From JBFXAF01 sp050184585 (lineage in GTDB: Bacteria > Pseudomonadota > Alphaproteobacteria > Rhizobiales > Rhizobiaceae), in contig JBFXAF010000003.1 of the NCBI GenBank assembly GCA_050184585.1, forward strand, positions 434,001 to 498,000: a stretch of DNA of 64,000 nt. The letters run 5' to 3'. The position numbers were made by a program, and so were the translations under genes. The notes beneath the pieces are model-generated. The model did no database searches, was not told where the DNA came from, and saw only the letters and a program-made list of their open reading frames with translations. Within the stretch, counting starts at the first letter, position 1; each line of letters opens with the position of its first letter. This document shows, one piece after another, positions 35,381 to 44,064 of the stretch.

Positions 35381-36409
35381 TCACGGTTTCGCCCCGCGGA
35401 TCCTCTGGAGCATGGCGTCGACATGGGCGATCGGCGTATCCGGTGTGATCCCATGTCCGAGGTTGAACACGAGCGGTCCCGCACCAAGCCGCGCCAGGAT
35501 CGTGTCGATGCCCTCTTCCAGCGCCCTGCCGCCGGCTACGAGGCGCTGTGGATCCAGATTGCCTTGAACCGGCCCATTGGCTTGAAGCTTGGTGGCCAGC
35601 GTCATCGGCACCGTCCAGTCCAACGCCAACACATCGACGCCGGTGGATTGCCTGTATGAGGCATAACGGGTCCCTGCCCCCCTCGGGAAGCCGATGATGG
35701 GCACCGTGGGATGGCGCAGGCGAAGTCGTTCCACGATCCTTCGCACGGGCCGCACGCAAAACGCCTCGAAGCTGTCTTCGTCGAGAACCCCCGCCCAGCT
35801 GTCGAATATCTGGACCGCGTCAGCGCCGGCATCGATCTGCCGTGCGAGATATTCCGCCGAGCAATCCGCAAGAATATCCAACAGCTCATCAAGCCGCTCC
35901 GGATGACGGTAGGCAAACAGCCTTCCCGGGGCCTGATCCGGCGTTCCTTGGCCCGCAATCATGTAGGTGGCGACTGTCCAGGGTGCGCCGCAGAAGCCGA
36001 TCAGCGTCGTCGAGTCCGGAAGGCTCGTACGGAGGCGCCGCACGGTCTCGTAGACGGGGGCCAGACGGTCATGAAAGCCGGCGATGGCCAGCCTCCCGAC
36101 GTCGTCCGGTCCAAGCGGTGCCATCAGCGGCCCGCGACCGTCTTCGAAACGCAGATCCCTCCCGAGTGCATGTGGCACCACGAGAATATCGGAAAAGAGG
36201 ATCGACGCATCGAAACCGAAGCGACGAATGGGCTGCAGCGTGACTTCCACCGCCAGATCAGGATCGTAGCACAGATCGAGGAAGCTTCCCGCTCGCTGCC
36301 GCGTTTCCCGGTACTCCGGCAAGTAGCGGCCCGCCTGACGCATCAGCCACACGGGCGGTGGAAACGCCGTTCCGCCACGCAAGACGTCCAGTACGGTCCG
36401 AGTTGTCAT
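35381..36409 (-). CDS. hemE: Uroporphyrinogen decarboxylase
   Basis: 342 residues from the ATG at 36409 (MTTRTVLDVLRGG). N-terminal P-V-W-L-M-R-Q-A-G-R-Y-L-P-E-Y is a hallmark of the family, and the Asp and Tyr catalytic region (F-S-D-I-L-V-V-P) follows. Decarboxylates uroporphyrinogen III to coproporphyrinogen III. The 392-bp gap beyond its start is the candidate origin. Confidence 0.97.
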   Translation of the reverse strand: MTTRTVLDVLRGGTAFPPPVWLMRQAGRYLPEYRETRQRAGSFLDLCYDPDLAVEVTLQPIRRFGFDASILFSDILVVPHALGRDLRFEDGRGPLMAPLGPDDVGRLAIAGFHDRLAPVYETVRRLRTSLPDSTTLIGFCGAPWTVATYMIAGQGTPDQAPGRLFAYRHPERLDELLDILADCSAEYLARQIDAGADAVQIFDSWAGVLDEDSFEAFCVRPVRRIVERLRLRHPTVPIIGFPRGAGTRYASYRQSTGVDVLALDWTVPMTLATKLQANGPVQGNLDPQRLVAGGRALEEGIDTILARLGAGPLVFNLGHGITPDTPIAHVDAMLQRIRGAKP

Positions 36410-36457
36410 CCTCCGGCGTACTCCTGTCCTGTCTCTAATCAATTCTATCTTGAGAAG

Positions 36458-36481
36458 AGAGTCTTTTGCTTATGAGACTCT
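36458..36481. repeat. AGAGTC/GACTCT inverted repeat in the oriC gap
   Basis: AGAGTC at 36458-36463 and GACTCT at 36476-36481, with a 12-nt AT-rich loop. Each arm contains a GANTC methylation site, which could couple CcrM methylation to a hairpin. Confidence 0.5.
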
Positions 36482-36682
36482 GTGGGATTCGGGAATTCAC
36501 AGCCCTGAGCTCGCAGCCGGGCACGCCCCTCGTTCCACACGCTTTGGTCCAATACGCACAAGTCATTGTCAATTGTGGGGATTGTCGCAGAAATGCTCTA
36601 AGAATCAGTGGCCTGACCCGGCTATCCGAACGAGCCCCCGATCAACCGACCCGATGGCGCTTCCGCAATCCCCATTGTTGAC

Positions 36683-36696
36683 GATTCACGTGAAAC
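36683..36696. other. parS-like site in the hemE-ppsR gap (one mismatch)
   Basis: GATTCACGTGAAAC differs from the parS core at one position. It lies inside the candidate oriC, 10 kb from parB. The leading GATTC is also a GANTC site. Confidence 0.75.
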
Positions 36697-36775
36697 AGCC
36701 GACGTCGTCTGCGGGTTTGTGGACGAGAACCCATCTGATACACTCGCCCCGCCCCACGGCTCTCCGCCGAGCGAC

Positions 36776-36784
36776 TTTTCCACA
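36776..36784 (+). other. DnaA box
   Basis: TTTTCCACA matches the relaxed DnaA box TTWTNCACA (one change from TTATCCACA). It is 16 bp from a second box in opposite orientation. Confidence 0.65.
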
Positions 36785-36800
36785 TTTCCTCACAGCCCCC

Positions 36801-36809
36801 TGTGCAAAA
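36801..36809 (-). other. DnaA box at the ppsR start
   Basis: The plus strand reads TGTGCAAAA, reverse complement TTTTGCACA, matching TTWTNCACA. It covers the GTG start codon of ppsR (36802), so DnaA binding could also affect that gene. Confidence 0.6.
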
Positions 36810-37623
36810 ACCCCAGAGCTTTTTCCATCTTCACCTTATTTCGGACGCCACGGGCGAGACGCTTCTCGCTGCTGGTCGGGCCGCATCGGCGCAGTACAAG
36901 GAAGCCCGGGCGATCGAGCATATCTATCCGTTGATCCGGACCGAGCGACAGCTCGCCAAGGTCTTCGAGGACATCGAAAACGAGCCGGGCATTATCCTCT
37001 ATACCGTCGTAGACCAGGCACTCGCGGAAGAAATCGATCGCAAGGCTGCCTCGCTCGGCCTCCCCTGCGTCTCAGTGCTCGAGCCTGTACTTCTGATCTT
37101 CCAATCCTACCTCGGTGCGCCGGCAGGGCGCCGCGTTGGCGCCCAGCACGTCCTCGACGCCGACTATTTCCGACGCATTGACGCACTCAACTTCACGATG
37201 GAGCACGACGACGGCCAGCTGGTTGAAGATCTGGATGACGCCGAGATCGTCCTGATTGGCATTTCCAGAACCTCCAAGACCCCGACCAGCATCTATCTCG
37301 CCAACCGCGGCATCAAGACGGCGAACATACCGATCGTCCTCGGCGTTCCGCTGCCTGAGCAACTGATGCTCGCCACCAGGCCTCTCATTGTCTGTTTGAT
37401 CGCCACCGCCGAGCGAATATCGCATGTGCGCCAGAACAGGATACTCGGCGCTGGTAGCGGCTTCGAGGCCACCGACTACGTTGACCGCGCCACGATCGCC
37501 GAGGAGCTCGCCTATGCGCGCCAGCTCTGTTCCCGGCATGCCTGGCCGACCATCGACGTGACCCGCCGATCGATCGAGGAGACCGCCGCCGCAATCGTTG
37601 CCCTCAGGGGCCGTACGCGCTAG
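36802..37623 (+). CDS. ppsR: Pyruvate, water dikinase regulatory protein-type bifunctional kinase/phosphorylase
   Basis: 273 residues, starting with GTG at 36802; no ATG is available in frame before the conserved F-H-L-H-L-I-S-D-A-T-G-E-T motif. The P-loop GISRTSKT is at 153-160. DUF299-type enzymes control PEP synthase or pyruvate phosphate dikinase by reversible phosphorylation. First gene right of the candidate oriC, followed by maf. Confidence 0.93.
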   Translation: MQKPQSFFHLHLISDATGETLLAAGRAASAQYKEARAIEHIYPLIRTERQLAKVFEDIENEPGIILYTVVDQALAEEIDRKAASLGLPCVSVLEPVLLIFQSYLGAPAGRRVGAQHVLDADYFRRIDALNFTMEHDDGQLVEDLDDAEIVLIGISRTSKTPTSIYLANRGIKTANIPIVLGVPLPEQLMLATRPLIVCLIATAERISHVRQNRILGAGSGFEATDYVDRATIAEELAYARQLCSRHAWPTIDVTRRSIEETAAAIVALRGRTR

Positions 37624-37650
37624 GGACGGCCCGCACCCGATGGGCCTCCG

Positions 37651-38253
37651 ATGTCGACGATCCCCATAATCCTTGCTTCCGGCAGTCCACACCGGCGCGC
37701 CATGCTCGAGAATGCCGGCCTCAAACCCACGGTGGTCAGGCCCGAGATTGACGAGCGCGCCGTCGAGGCGCCCCTGCTGGCCGCGCGCACGTCACCGGAG
37801 GATGTCGCGCTGATCCTCGCCGAGGCAAAGGCGGTCTTCGTCAGCAAGCGCAACCCGGACGCTCTCGTGATCGGGTCGGACCAGACGCTATCCCTCGGCG
37901 ACCGCCTGTTTCACAAGGCGCCCGATCCGGATGCGGCAGGCAGGAATCTGCTCGCGATGCAGGGCCGCACCCATCACTTGAACAGCGCGGTCGTCATCGC
38001 CAGGGCAGGCGACGTGATCTGGCGGCATGTCGAGTCCGCGTCGATGACCATGCGAACGTTGTCGCCGGCTCAAATAGGCCGCTATCTCGCGAGGGTCGGG
38101 GACAAGGCCCTTTCAAGCGTCGGCGCCTATCAGATCGAAAGCCAGGGAATTGCTCTCTTCGACAAGGTCGACGGCGACCACTTTACCATCGTCGGCATGC
38201 CGCTTCTGCCGCTCCTGGGCGAGCTTCGGCGGTTGGGTGCCCTTGATGACTGA
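37651..38253 (+). CDS. maf: Maf-like nucleotide pyrophosphatase
   Basis: 200 residues. The characteristic start I-I-L-A-S-G-S-P-H-R-R-A-M-L is intact, and G-S-D-Q-T and G-A-Y-Q-I-E-S-Q-G are present. Maf proteins hydrolyse modified or canonical nucleoside triphosphates. It is 27 bp downstream of ppsR and overlaps aroE by 8 bp. Confidence 0.95.
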   Translation: MSTIPIILASGSPHRRAMLENAGLKPTVVRPEIDERAVEAPLLAARTSPEDVALILAEAKAVFVSKRNPDALVIGSDQTLSLGDRLFHKAPDPDAAGRNLLAMQGRTHHLNSAVVIARAGDVIWRHVESASMTMRTLSPAQIGRYLARVGDKALSSVGAYQIESQGIALFDKVDGDHFTIVGMPLLPLLGELRRLGALDD

Positions 38254-39088
38254 ACCAGGTCGCACCGTTTTCGTCGCGGGCCATCCGATCGGCCATTCGC
38301 GGTCACCCTTGATCCATCATCACTGGATGGAGAAGCATGGGTTGTCTGGAAGGTACGTGCCACTCGACGTGGCGCCGGCCGACTTTGAGGCTTTCGCACG
38401 GACATTCGGCGAACACGGCTATGCAGGCGGTAACGTGACCATTCCGCACAAGGAGGTTGCATGGCGTGTCTCCGCACTCCGCGACGACGCGGCCGAAGCG
38501 GTCGGGGCGGTCAACACGCTTTGGATCGAGGACGGCAGGATCGCCGGCGCCAATACGGACGTGCACGGATTTCTCGCAAATCTCGACGATCGTGCTCCGG
38601 GCTGGGATCGCGCGTATGTCGCTCTCGTCCTCGGAGCGGGCGGCGCGGCGCGGGCGGCCGTCTACGGACTGATCAGACGCGGCATCCGCGACATTCGAAT
38701 CGCCAACCGCACCCCCGAGCGCGCCCGGGAGTTGGCGGACCATTTTGGCGCGGGCGTTTCCGGGCATGGCAATGACGCTCTGCGGGAAATCGCTGCGGAT
38801 GCCGGTCTGGTGGTGAACGTGACGCCACGCGGCATGAGCGCTGACCAGTCCATTCCGCTCGACCCGGCATTCCTCCCGTCGGATGCGATCGTGAGCGACA
38901 CGGTCTATGTCCCGCTGGAGACGCCGCTTCTCGCTGCCTCGCGCGGACGGGGCCTGAGAACTGTCGACGGGCTGGGCATGCTTCTTCATCAGGCGGCTCC
39001 GGCCTTCGCGAAATGGTTCGGGGTAATGCCCGAGGTGACGCCGGAACTGAGGGCAATGGTCGTCAGCGATCTGGAGCGGATCGCGTGA
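38246..39088 (+). CDS. aroE: Shikimate dehydrogenase
   Basis: 280 residues from the ATG at 38246, overlapping the maf stop. The substrate motif H-S-R-S-P (Ser18, Ser20) is followed by catalytic Lys69 in T-I-P-H-K, Asn90 and Asp105, and NADP-binding GAGGAAR (130-136). Reduces 3-dehydroshikimate to shikimate. It overlaps coaE by 4 bp (GTGA). Confidence 0.96.
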   Translation: MTEPGRTVFVAGHPIGHSRSPLIHHHWMEKHGLSGRYVPLDVAPADFEAFARTFGEHGYAGGNVTIPHKEVAWRVSALRDDAAEAVGAVNTLWIEDGRIAGANTDVHGFLANLDDRAPGWDRAYVALVLGAGGAARAAVYGLIRRGIRDIRIANRTPERARELADHFGAGVSGHGNDALREIAADAGLVVNVTPRGMSADQSIPLDPAFLPSDAIVSDTVYVPLETPLLAASRGRGLRTVDGLGMLLHQAAPAFAKWFGVMPEVTPELRAMVVSDLERIA

Positions 39089-39675
39089 TCGTTCTCGGCC
39101 TGACCGGGTCCATCGGCATGGGCAAGTCGACAACCGCGGCCATGTTCCAGGAAGCCGGGATTCCCGTGCACGATTCCGATGAGGCCGTGCACCGGCTCTA
39201 CCGGGGCAAGGCCGTACCGCTGGTCGAGAAAGAGTTTCCCGCGACGACGCGGAACGGGGTTGTGGACCGCGAAAGACTGGCCCGGATAGTCTTCGGTGAT
39301 CCGGCCGCGATTCGGCGCCTGGAGGCGATCATCCACCCGCTGGTGCGCGCCGATGCAGACGCCTTTCTTGCTCGCCATCGCGCCGCTGGCGCGCCGCTCG
39401 TCGTGCTCGACGTACCGCTGCTCTTCGAGACGGGAGGCCGCGACCGGGTCGATCGTGTCGTCGTGGTCACGGCGCCCGCCGAAGTGCAGAGGCAGCGCGT
39501 CATGGCGAGGTCCGGGATGACCGACGAAAAGTTCCAGGCCATCCTCGAGCGCCAGGTTTCCGACAATGATAAGCGCCGCATGGCGGACTATGTGATCGAT
39601 ACCGGAGAGGGTATGGAGGCCGCCCGCGACGCCGTCGCGGGGATCATCGACGGGATCACGTCCGAAAGTCGTTGA
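39085..39675 (+). CDS. coaE: Dephospho-CoA kinase
   Basis: 196 residues from the GTG at 39085, overlapping the aroE stop; the predicted start reads MIVLGLTGSIGMGKST, with the P-loop GSIGMGKST at 8-16. Final step of CoA synthesis: phosphorylates dephospho-CoA. Followed after 62 bp by dnaQ. Confidence 0.95.
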   Translation: MIVLGLTGSIGMGKSTTAAMFQEAGIPVHDSDEAVHRLYRGKAVPLVEKEFPATTRNGVVDRERLARIVFGDPAAIRRLEAIIHPLVRADADAFLARHRAAGAPLVVLDVPLLFETGGRDRVDRVVVVTAPAEVQRQRVMARSGMTDEKFQAILERQVSDNDKRRMADYVIDTGEGMEAARDAVAGIIDGITSESR

Positions 39676-39737
39676 CCTCGTTCGGCGATCGGTTGATTCG
39701 GGACCCCTGGCGAAGAGATGTCTCCCTGGGTGATTCG

Positions 39738-40457
39738 ATGCGCGAAATCGTCTTCGATACGGAAACCACCGGCCTTGACCATCGTCTTGACCGCATCATC
39801 GAGATAGGTGGCATCGAACTGGTCAACCGCTTTCCGACCGGTCGCACCTTCCACGTCTATCTTCACCCGGAAAACCGATCGATCCACCCCGAAGCCGAGG
39901 CGATCCACGGGATCAGCCTGGCGTCGCTGGCCGGCAAGCCGCCGTTCCGCGATGTCGCCGCCGAGTTCCTCGCCTTTGTCGATGGCGCTCAACTGATCGC
40001 CCACAACGCGACATTCGACATGAGTTTCATCAATGCCGAACTAGGACGTCTAGGTCACGAACCGATCGATGCTGCCCGCGTGGTCGACACCTTGGCGATC
40101 GCCCGCCGGAAGCACCCGATGGGTCCCAATTCGCTGGACGCGCTCTGCAGGCGCTACGGCATCGACAACAGCCATCGTACCCGCCACGGGGCGCTGCTCG
40201 ATTCTGAACTGCTCGCGGAAGTCTATATCGAACTGACGGGTGGACGGCAGGCCGCGCTGGGCCTCGAGGTGCTGATCGAGGTCGAGACCGTCGCCGTTGC
40301 CGGCGCCATCATCCAAGGCGGTGCAGCAGCGCAGCGCGAGCGCGCCCTTCCAGCGAGGCTGAGCGCGCATGAGATTGCGGCGCACGAAAATCTCGTCGCC
40401 TCTCTGGGCGAAAAGGCAATCTGGAGGGAGACCCTCGCTCCTATCGTGCAGGGGTAA
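39738..40457 (+). CDS. dnaQ: DNA polymerase III epsilon subunit, 3'-5' exonuclease
   Basis: 239 residues from the ATG at 39738 (MREIVFDTETTG). DEDDh exonuclease: Asp7 and Glu9 in DTETTG, Asp94 in N-A-T-F-D, and His150 and Asp155 in H-G-A-L-L-D. Provides proofreading to the replicative polymerase. The stop is directly adjacent to the convergent secB stop (no gap). Confidence 0.97.
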   Translation: MREIVFDTETTGLDHRLDRIIEIGGIELVNRFPTGRTFHVYLHPENRSIHPEAEAIHGISLASLAGKPPFRDVAAEFLAFVDGAQLIAHNATFDMSFINAELGRLGHEPIDAARVVDTLAIARRKHPMGPNSLDALCRRYGIDNSHRTRHGALLDSELLAEVYIELTGGRQAALGLEVLIEVETVAVAGAIIQGGAAAQRERALPARLSAHEIAAHENLVASLGEKAIWRETLAPIVQG

Positions 40458-40967
40458 TCAGCTGACCTGCACTTTCGCCTTTGCCTGATCCTCGGCGATC
40501 TTGCGCTGGAACATCTGCGCGAAATCGATCGGGTCCAGCATCAGCGGCGGGAATCCGCCGTTGCGGGTCGCATCGGCGATCACGTGGCGCGCGAACGGGA
40601 AAAGCAGCCGCGGACACTCGATGAACAGGATCGGCAGCATGTGTTCCTGCGGGAAACCGTCAATCCGGAAAACCCCGCCATAAACGAGCTCGACGTTGAA
40701 CAGGACGTCCTTCTCGACGACTGCCTTGGCGCTCAGCGTCAGATTGACGTCGAATTCCTTGTCCGAAAGCGGATTCGCCGCGACATTGACATTGATGTTG
40801 ATGCCCGGAGCGTTTTCGCGCCCCCGCAACGAGTTCGGTGCGCCCGGGCTCTCGAAAGACAGGTCCTTAACGTACTGCGCCAGAACGTTGAGCGTGGGCT
40901 GAGCCCCGTTGCCGACTGCGCCCGCCGCCTTCGGCTCCGCGTCCTTGTCTTTGTCTTTGGTGGCCAT
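40458..40967 (-). CDS. secB: Protein-export chaperone SecB
   Basis: 169 residues from the ATG at 40967 with a GGAAG ribosome-binding site; a longer start lies 18 bp upstream. Acidic/basic N-terminal extension rich in Lys/Asp, then the SecB core (V-A-N-P-L-S-D-K-E-F-D-V-N-L-T-L). Tetrameric chaperone keeping preproteins unfolded for SecA. Confidence 0.97.
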   Translation of the reverse strand: MATKDKDKDAEPKAAGAVGNGAQPTLNVLAQYVKDLSFESPGAPNSLRGRENAPGININVNVAANPLSDKEFDVNLTLSAKAVVEKDVLFNVELVYGGVFRIDGFPQEHMLPILFIECPRLLFPFARHVIADATRNGGFPPLMLDPIDFAQMFQRKIAEDQAKAKVQVS

Positions 40968-41070
40968 TCGGCGCTCTTCCTTCAAGTGGCCGGAGCCCAG
41001 CCCGGCGTCAAATCGGGGGGTTCGCTAGCATGGTGGTCCCTGCAACACAAGTTTGCCCCGGACTGCGCGA

Positions 41071-41562
41071 TCAGCCTTCCGAGCCGGTCGCAAGACGCTT
41101 TCGCGGAGAAGCTGGCGCATTCGTTCGACTGTAGTCGTCGGGATCGAGATCGACAGTCGGGCCGCCATTGCCTCCGGGCCAGGCGTCCGGGCGGAAGCGA
41201 GCGGTCGCCACGGTGATGTGCTTTCCCAGCCGCCGCCAGATGAAACGACGCAGTTGCGGTATGAAGAGCAGGAGCCCGACAATGTCCGTGATGAAGCCGG
41301 GGACAAGGAGCAGGAGCCCTGCCAGCATGACCATCGCGCCGTTCGCCATGTCCTCGCCGGCAATGCGTCCGCCAGCGGCGGCCTGGCGGATGCGGCCCGC
41401 AGCTCTGACGCCCTGGACCCTCAAGAGCAACAGTCCGGCTGCGGCTGCGGCGACCACCAGCCCGATCGTACCCAGCGCGCCGATCTGCCGGCCGACGACG
41501 ACGAAACCCGCGATCTCGGCAAGCGGAAGGGCGATCAGGAGCAGCGGTGCAGCTAGACGCAA
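41071..41562 (-). CDS. fxsA: FxsA family membrane protein
   Basis: 163 residues with several hydrophobic helices, starting RLAAPLLLIALPLAEIAGFV. FxsA overproduction alleviates phage exclusion in E. coli; its cellular role is unclear. The C-terminal region is cytoplasmic and Arg/Pro-rich. Divergent from timA across a 158-bp gap. Confidence 0.85.
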   Translation of the reverse strand: MRLAAPLLLIALPLAEIAGFVVVGRQIGALGTIGLVVAAAAAGLLLLRVQGVRAAGRIRQAAAGGRIAGEDMANGAMVMLAGLLLLVPGFITDIVGLLLFIPQLRRFIWRRLGKHITVATARFRPDAWPGGNGGPTVDLDPDDYSRTNAPASPRKRLATGSEG

Positions 41563-41720
41563 CAGCGGTTTCTTCCTTCGAGCTTTTCAGCCTAGATAGG
41601 TGCACGCCATTCTGATTTGAATGATGCCCACTTGCGTTCTATATGCAGGGATCGGGCCGCGCGCCCTGCCATATCGTGGCGGCGTCGCGCGGCTTCAGCA
41701 CAAGGACCCCGGCGGAAGAC

Positions 41721-42425
41721 ATGGAATTCTTCGACTTCGGGACGATTTTCTTCCTCGTTGCCGCCGTGGTGATCTTCCTGCAGCTGCGCAACGTTTTGGG
41801 TCGCCGCACGGGCAACGAGCGGCAACCGTTCGATCCATATTCGGCAGCCCGCAACCGCGAGAAGGATGCGACGAAGCCGACCGAGAACGTCGTATCGCTG
41901 CCGAAGAAGCGCGGATCGCCAGAACCCGAGACGGTGTATGTTGCGATCGATGCCTTCGCCAAGCCTGGCACCGACATCAACAAGGGTCTTCGCGCGATCA
42001 GGGACGCCGACCCTTCCTTTGAGCCGAAAGCCTTCGTCGAGGGCGCCAAGATGGCCTACGAGATGATCGTCATGGCCTATGCCGACGGCGACCGGAAGAC
42101 CCTGAAGAACCTTCTCTCCCGCGAAGTCTACGACGGCTTCGTCTCGGCGATTGCCGATCGCGAGAACCGGTCGGAGAAGATCCAGTCTTCCTTCGTGGGC
42201 ATCGACAAGGCTGATATCGTCTCCGCCGAGATGAAGGCCGGCGAGGCCCACGTCACGCTTCGCATCGTCAGCGAGCTGATCTCGGCGACGCGCGATGGCG
42301 CCGGAACGGTGATCGATGGGGATCCGGAGACCGTCGCCGAGGTCAAGGACGTCTGGACCTTCGCGCGCGACACCCGCTCCAAGGACCCCAACTGGAAGTT
42401 GGTGGCGACGGAAGCCGAAGACTGA
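41721..42425 (+). CDS. timA: Tim44/TimA family membrane adaptor
   Basis: 234 residues from the ATG at 41721 (MEFFDFGTIFFLVAAVV). One N-terminal transmembrane helix (about 8-24), a linker, then a Tim44-like domain (about 85-230) with S-R-E-V-Y-D-G-F. Alphaproteobacterial TimA-like proteins are related to mitochondrial Tim44; they may assist protein secretion or folding. It precedes mltA by 20 bp. Confidence 0.85.
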   Translation: MEFFDFGTIFFLVAAVVIFLQLRNVLGRRTGNERQPFDPYSAARNREKDATKPTENVVSLPKKRGSPEPETVYVAIDAFAKPGTDINKGLRAIRDADPSFEPKAFVEGAKMAYEMIVMAYADGDRKTLKNLLSREVYDGFVSAIADRENRSEKIQSSFVGIDKADIVSAEMKAGEAHVTLRIVSELISATRDGAGTVIDGDPETVAEVKDVWTFARDTRSKDPNWKLVATEAED

Positions 42426-42445
42426 GTCTGGCCGAACCGGCCGAG

Positions 42446-43537
42446 ATGGTGTCCCCGCTATTCCAGCCTGTCGCCTTTTCGGACCTGCCGGGCTGGAATG
42501 GCGATGACCAGCTTCCTGCCTTCCAGGCGTTCCGACGCTCCGCGTTCCGGGTCACCGAGAAGCCCTATCGAACCGGATCGCTCGGCGTGGGGCGAGACGC
42601 TTTCGGCGAGGCTCAGACAACCGCCCGAAATCATCCGCCGTCGATGACCGACGCTGCGCGCGCATTCTTCGAAACCCATTTTGTCGCTTGCAGGATCGCC
42701 GAGCCGGGCTTTGTCACCGGCTTCTATGAACCAGCTGTGATGGCCTCGCCGGTCGAGACCGGCAGATTCCGCGTCCCGCTGATGGAGCGCCCCGACGATC
42801 TCGTCGATATCGACGACGCCAATCGCCCGGACGGTCTTGACCCCTATCTGGCGTTCGGCCGGCGAGTAGCCGGGGTCATCCAGGAGTACCCTGATCGTCA
42901 AGCAATCGAGAGCGGCGCGATCGCCCGCCACGCCAGGGCGATCGCCTGGGTGGAGGACAAGGTCGACGCATTTTTCGTCCACGTCCAGGGCGCGGCGCGG
43001 CTGATCATGCCCGATGGAAGCCGCCGCCGCGTCACCTATGCCGCAAAGTCGGGCCAGCGGTTCACCGGACCAGGCGGGGTGCTCGCCGATATCGGTGAGC
43101 TTCCGCGCGAGAAGGTGACGATGCAGTCGATTCGGGCCTGGTTCCGGGCCAACCCCGATCGCGTCGACGAGATTCTATGGACGAACCGCTCCTACATATT
43201 CTTTCGCGAAGCGGAGGTCGACGATCCCGACCTTGGCCCGGTGGCTGCGGCGAAGGTCCCGTTGACCGCCGGCCGGTCGGTTGCAGTCGATCGGCAGCTG
43301 CACACCTTCGGCACGCCGTTCTACATCGACGCCCCGACGCTGACCGCATTCGACGGCGCACCGTTTCGCCGACTGATGATCGCGCAGGACACCGGCTCGG
43401 CGATTGTCGGCGCCGCCCGAGGTGACCTCTTCGCCGGCTCGGGCGATGCCGCCGGCGAAATCGCCGGAGTCGTGCGCAACGCGGCGACCGTCTACGCCCT
43501 GATCCCGCGCTCTCTCTTCGAAGCGCCCGGTCGATGA
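42446..43537 (+). CDS. mltA: Membrane-bound lytic murein transglycosylase A
   Basis: 363 residues. MltA domain with G-F-Y-E-P region and a C-terminal 3D (DxDxD-like) domain, with A-Q-D-T-G-S-A-I-V-G-A-A-R-G-D-L-F. Cleaves peptidoglycan between MurNAc and GlcNAc. No lipobox is visible in this start. It overlaps smr by 4 bp. Confidence 0.93.
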   Translation: MVSPLFQPVAFSDLPGWNGDDQLPAFQAFRRSAFRVTEKPYRTGSLGVGRDAFGEAQTTARNHPPSMTDAARAFFETHFVACRIAEPGFVTGFYEPAVMASPVETGRFRVPLMERPDDLVDIDDANRPDGLDPYLAFGRRVAGVIQEYPDRQAIESGAIARHARAIAWVEDKVDAFFVHVQGAARLIMPDGSRRRVTYAAKSGQRFTGPGGVLADIGELPREKVTMQSIRAWFRANPDRVDEILWTNRSYIFFREAEVDDPDLGPVAAAKVPLTAGRSVAVDRQLHTFGTPFYIDAPTLTAFDGAPFRRLMIAQDTGSAIVGAARGDLFAGSGDAAGEIAGVVRNAATVYALIPRSLFEAPGR

Positions 43538-44064
43538 CGAGACGGCTCCCTCTTTCGGAAGAAGATCGAATCCTCTGGAACATGGTCGCGCAAACGACCG
43601 CTCCGCTGAAGGGTCGGCCACATCCGCAGTTGCAGTTTCCAGGACAGTCCGAGCCCGGGCCGCCGCCCCCCTCGATCCTGCCGGTGGTCGACAGACCAAG
43701 CCCCGCTCCCCCGCGCCAACCCATCGTTGCGCGATCCATCGATGCGCCGGTACGCGAGAAGCTGGCCAAGGGTCGCGTCGAACTGGGCGGTCGAGTGGAT
43801 CTGCACGGCATGACGCAGGACGAAGCGTACTTTCTTCTCCTTGGCTTCCTCCGGACGGCCCACGAGCGCGGCCTGCGATATGTGCTGGTGATCACGGGCA
43901 AGGGTTCATCCTCGGCGGGCGACGGCGTCCTGCGGCGTTCAGTTCCTGGATGGTTCGCCACCGCGCCCTTTCGCTCGTTCGTAAGCGGCTACGACGAGGC
44001 GGCGCGCAACCATGGAGGCGCCGGGGCCATCTATGTTCGCCTGAGGCGGCGCACCGCGCCATGA
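43534..44064 (+). CDS. Smr domain protein
   Basis: 176 residues. Pro-rich N-terminal half, then a Smr domain with V-D-L-H-G-M-T and the G-K-G signature (V-I-T-G-K-G). Smr domains are nicking-type nucleases or DNA/RNA-binding. Overlaps both neighbours by 4 bp, implying one operon from timA onward. Confidence 0.9.
   Translation: MTRRLPLSEEDRILWNMVAQTTAPLKGRPHPQLQFPGQSEPGPPPPSILPVVDRPSPAPPRQPIVARSIDAPVREKLAKGRVELGGRVDLHGMTQDEAYFLLLGFLRTAHERGLRYVLVITGKGSSSAGDGVLRRSVPGWFATAPFRSFVSGYDEAARNHGGAGAIYVRLRRRTAP

Larger units (their letters stand above)
36410..36801. other. Candidate chromosomal replication origin (oriC)
   Basis: Intergenic region of 392 bp between divergent hemE and ppsR, a location known to hold oriC in Caulobacter and close to it in Sinorhizobium. 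It contains two DnaA boxes near the right edge, five GANTC (CcrM) sites (36459, 36476, 36486, 36602, 36683), a parS-like site and a locally AT-rich stretch around 36425-36475 with an AGAGTC/GACTCT inverted repeat. Neighbouring genes diverge from it. No DNA-unwinding test is possible from sequence. Confidence 0.6.
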
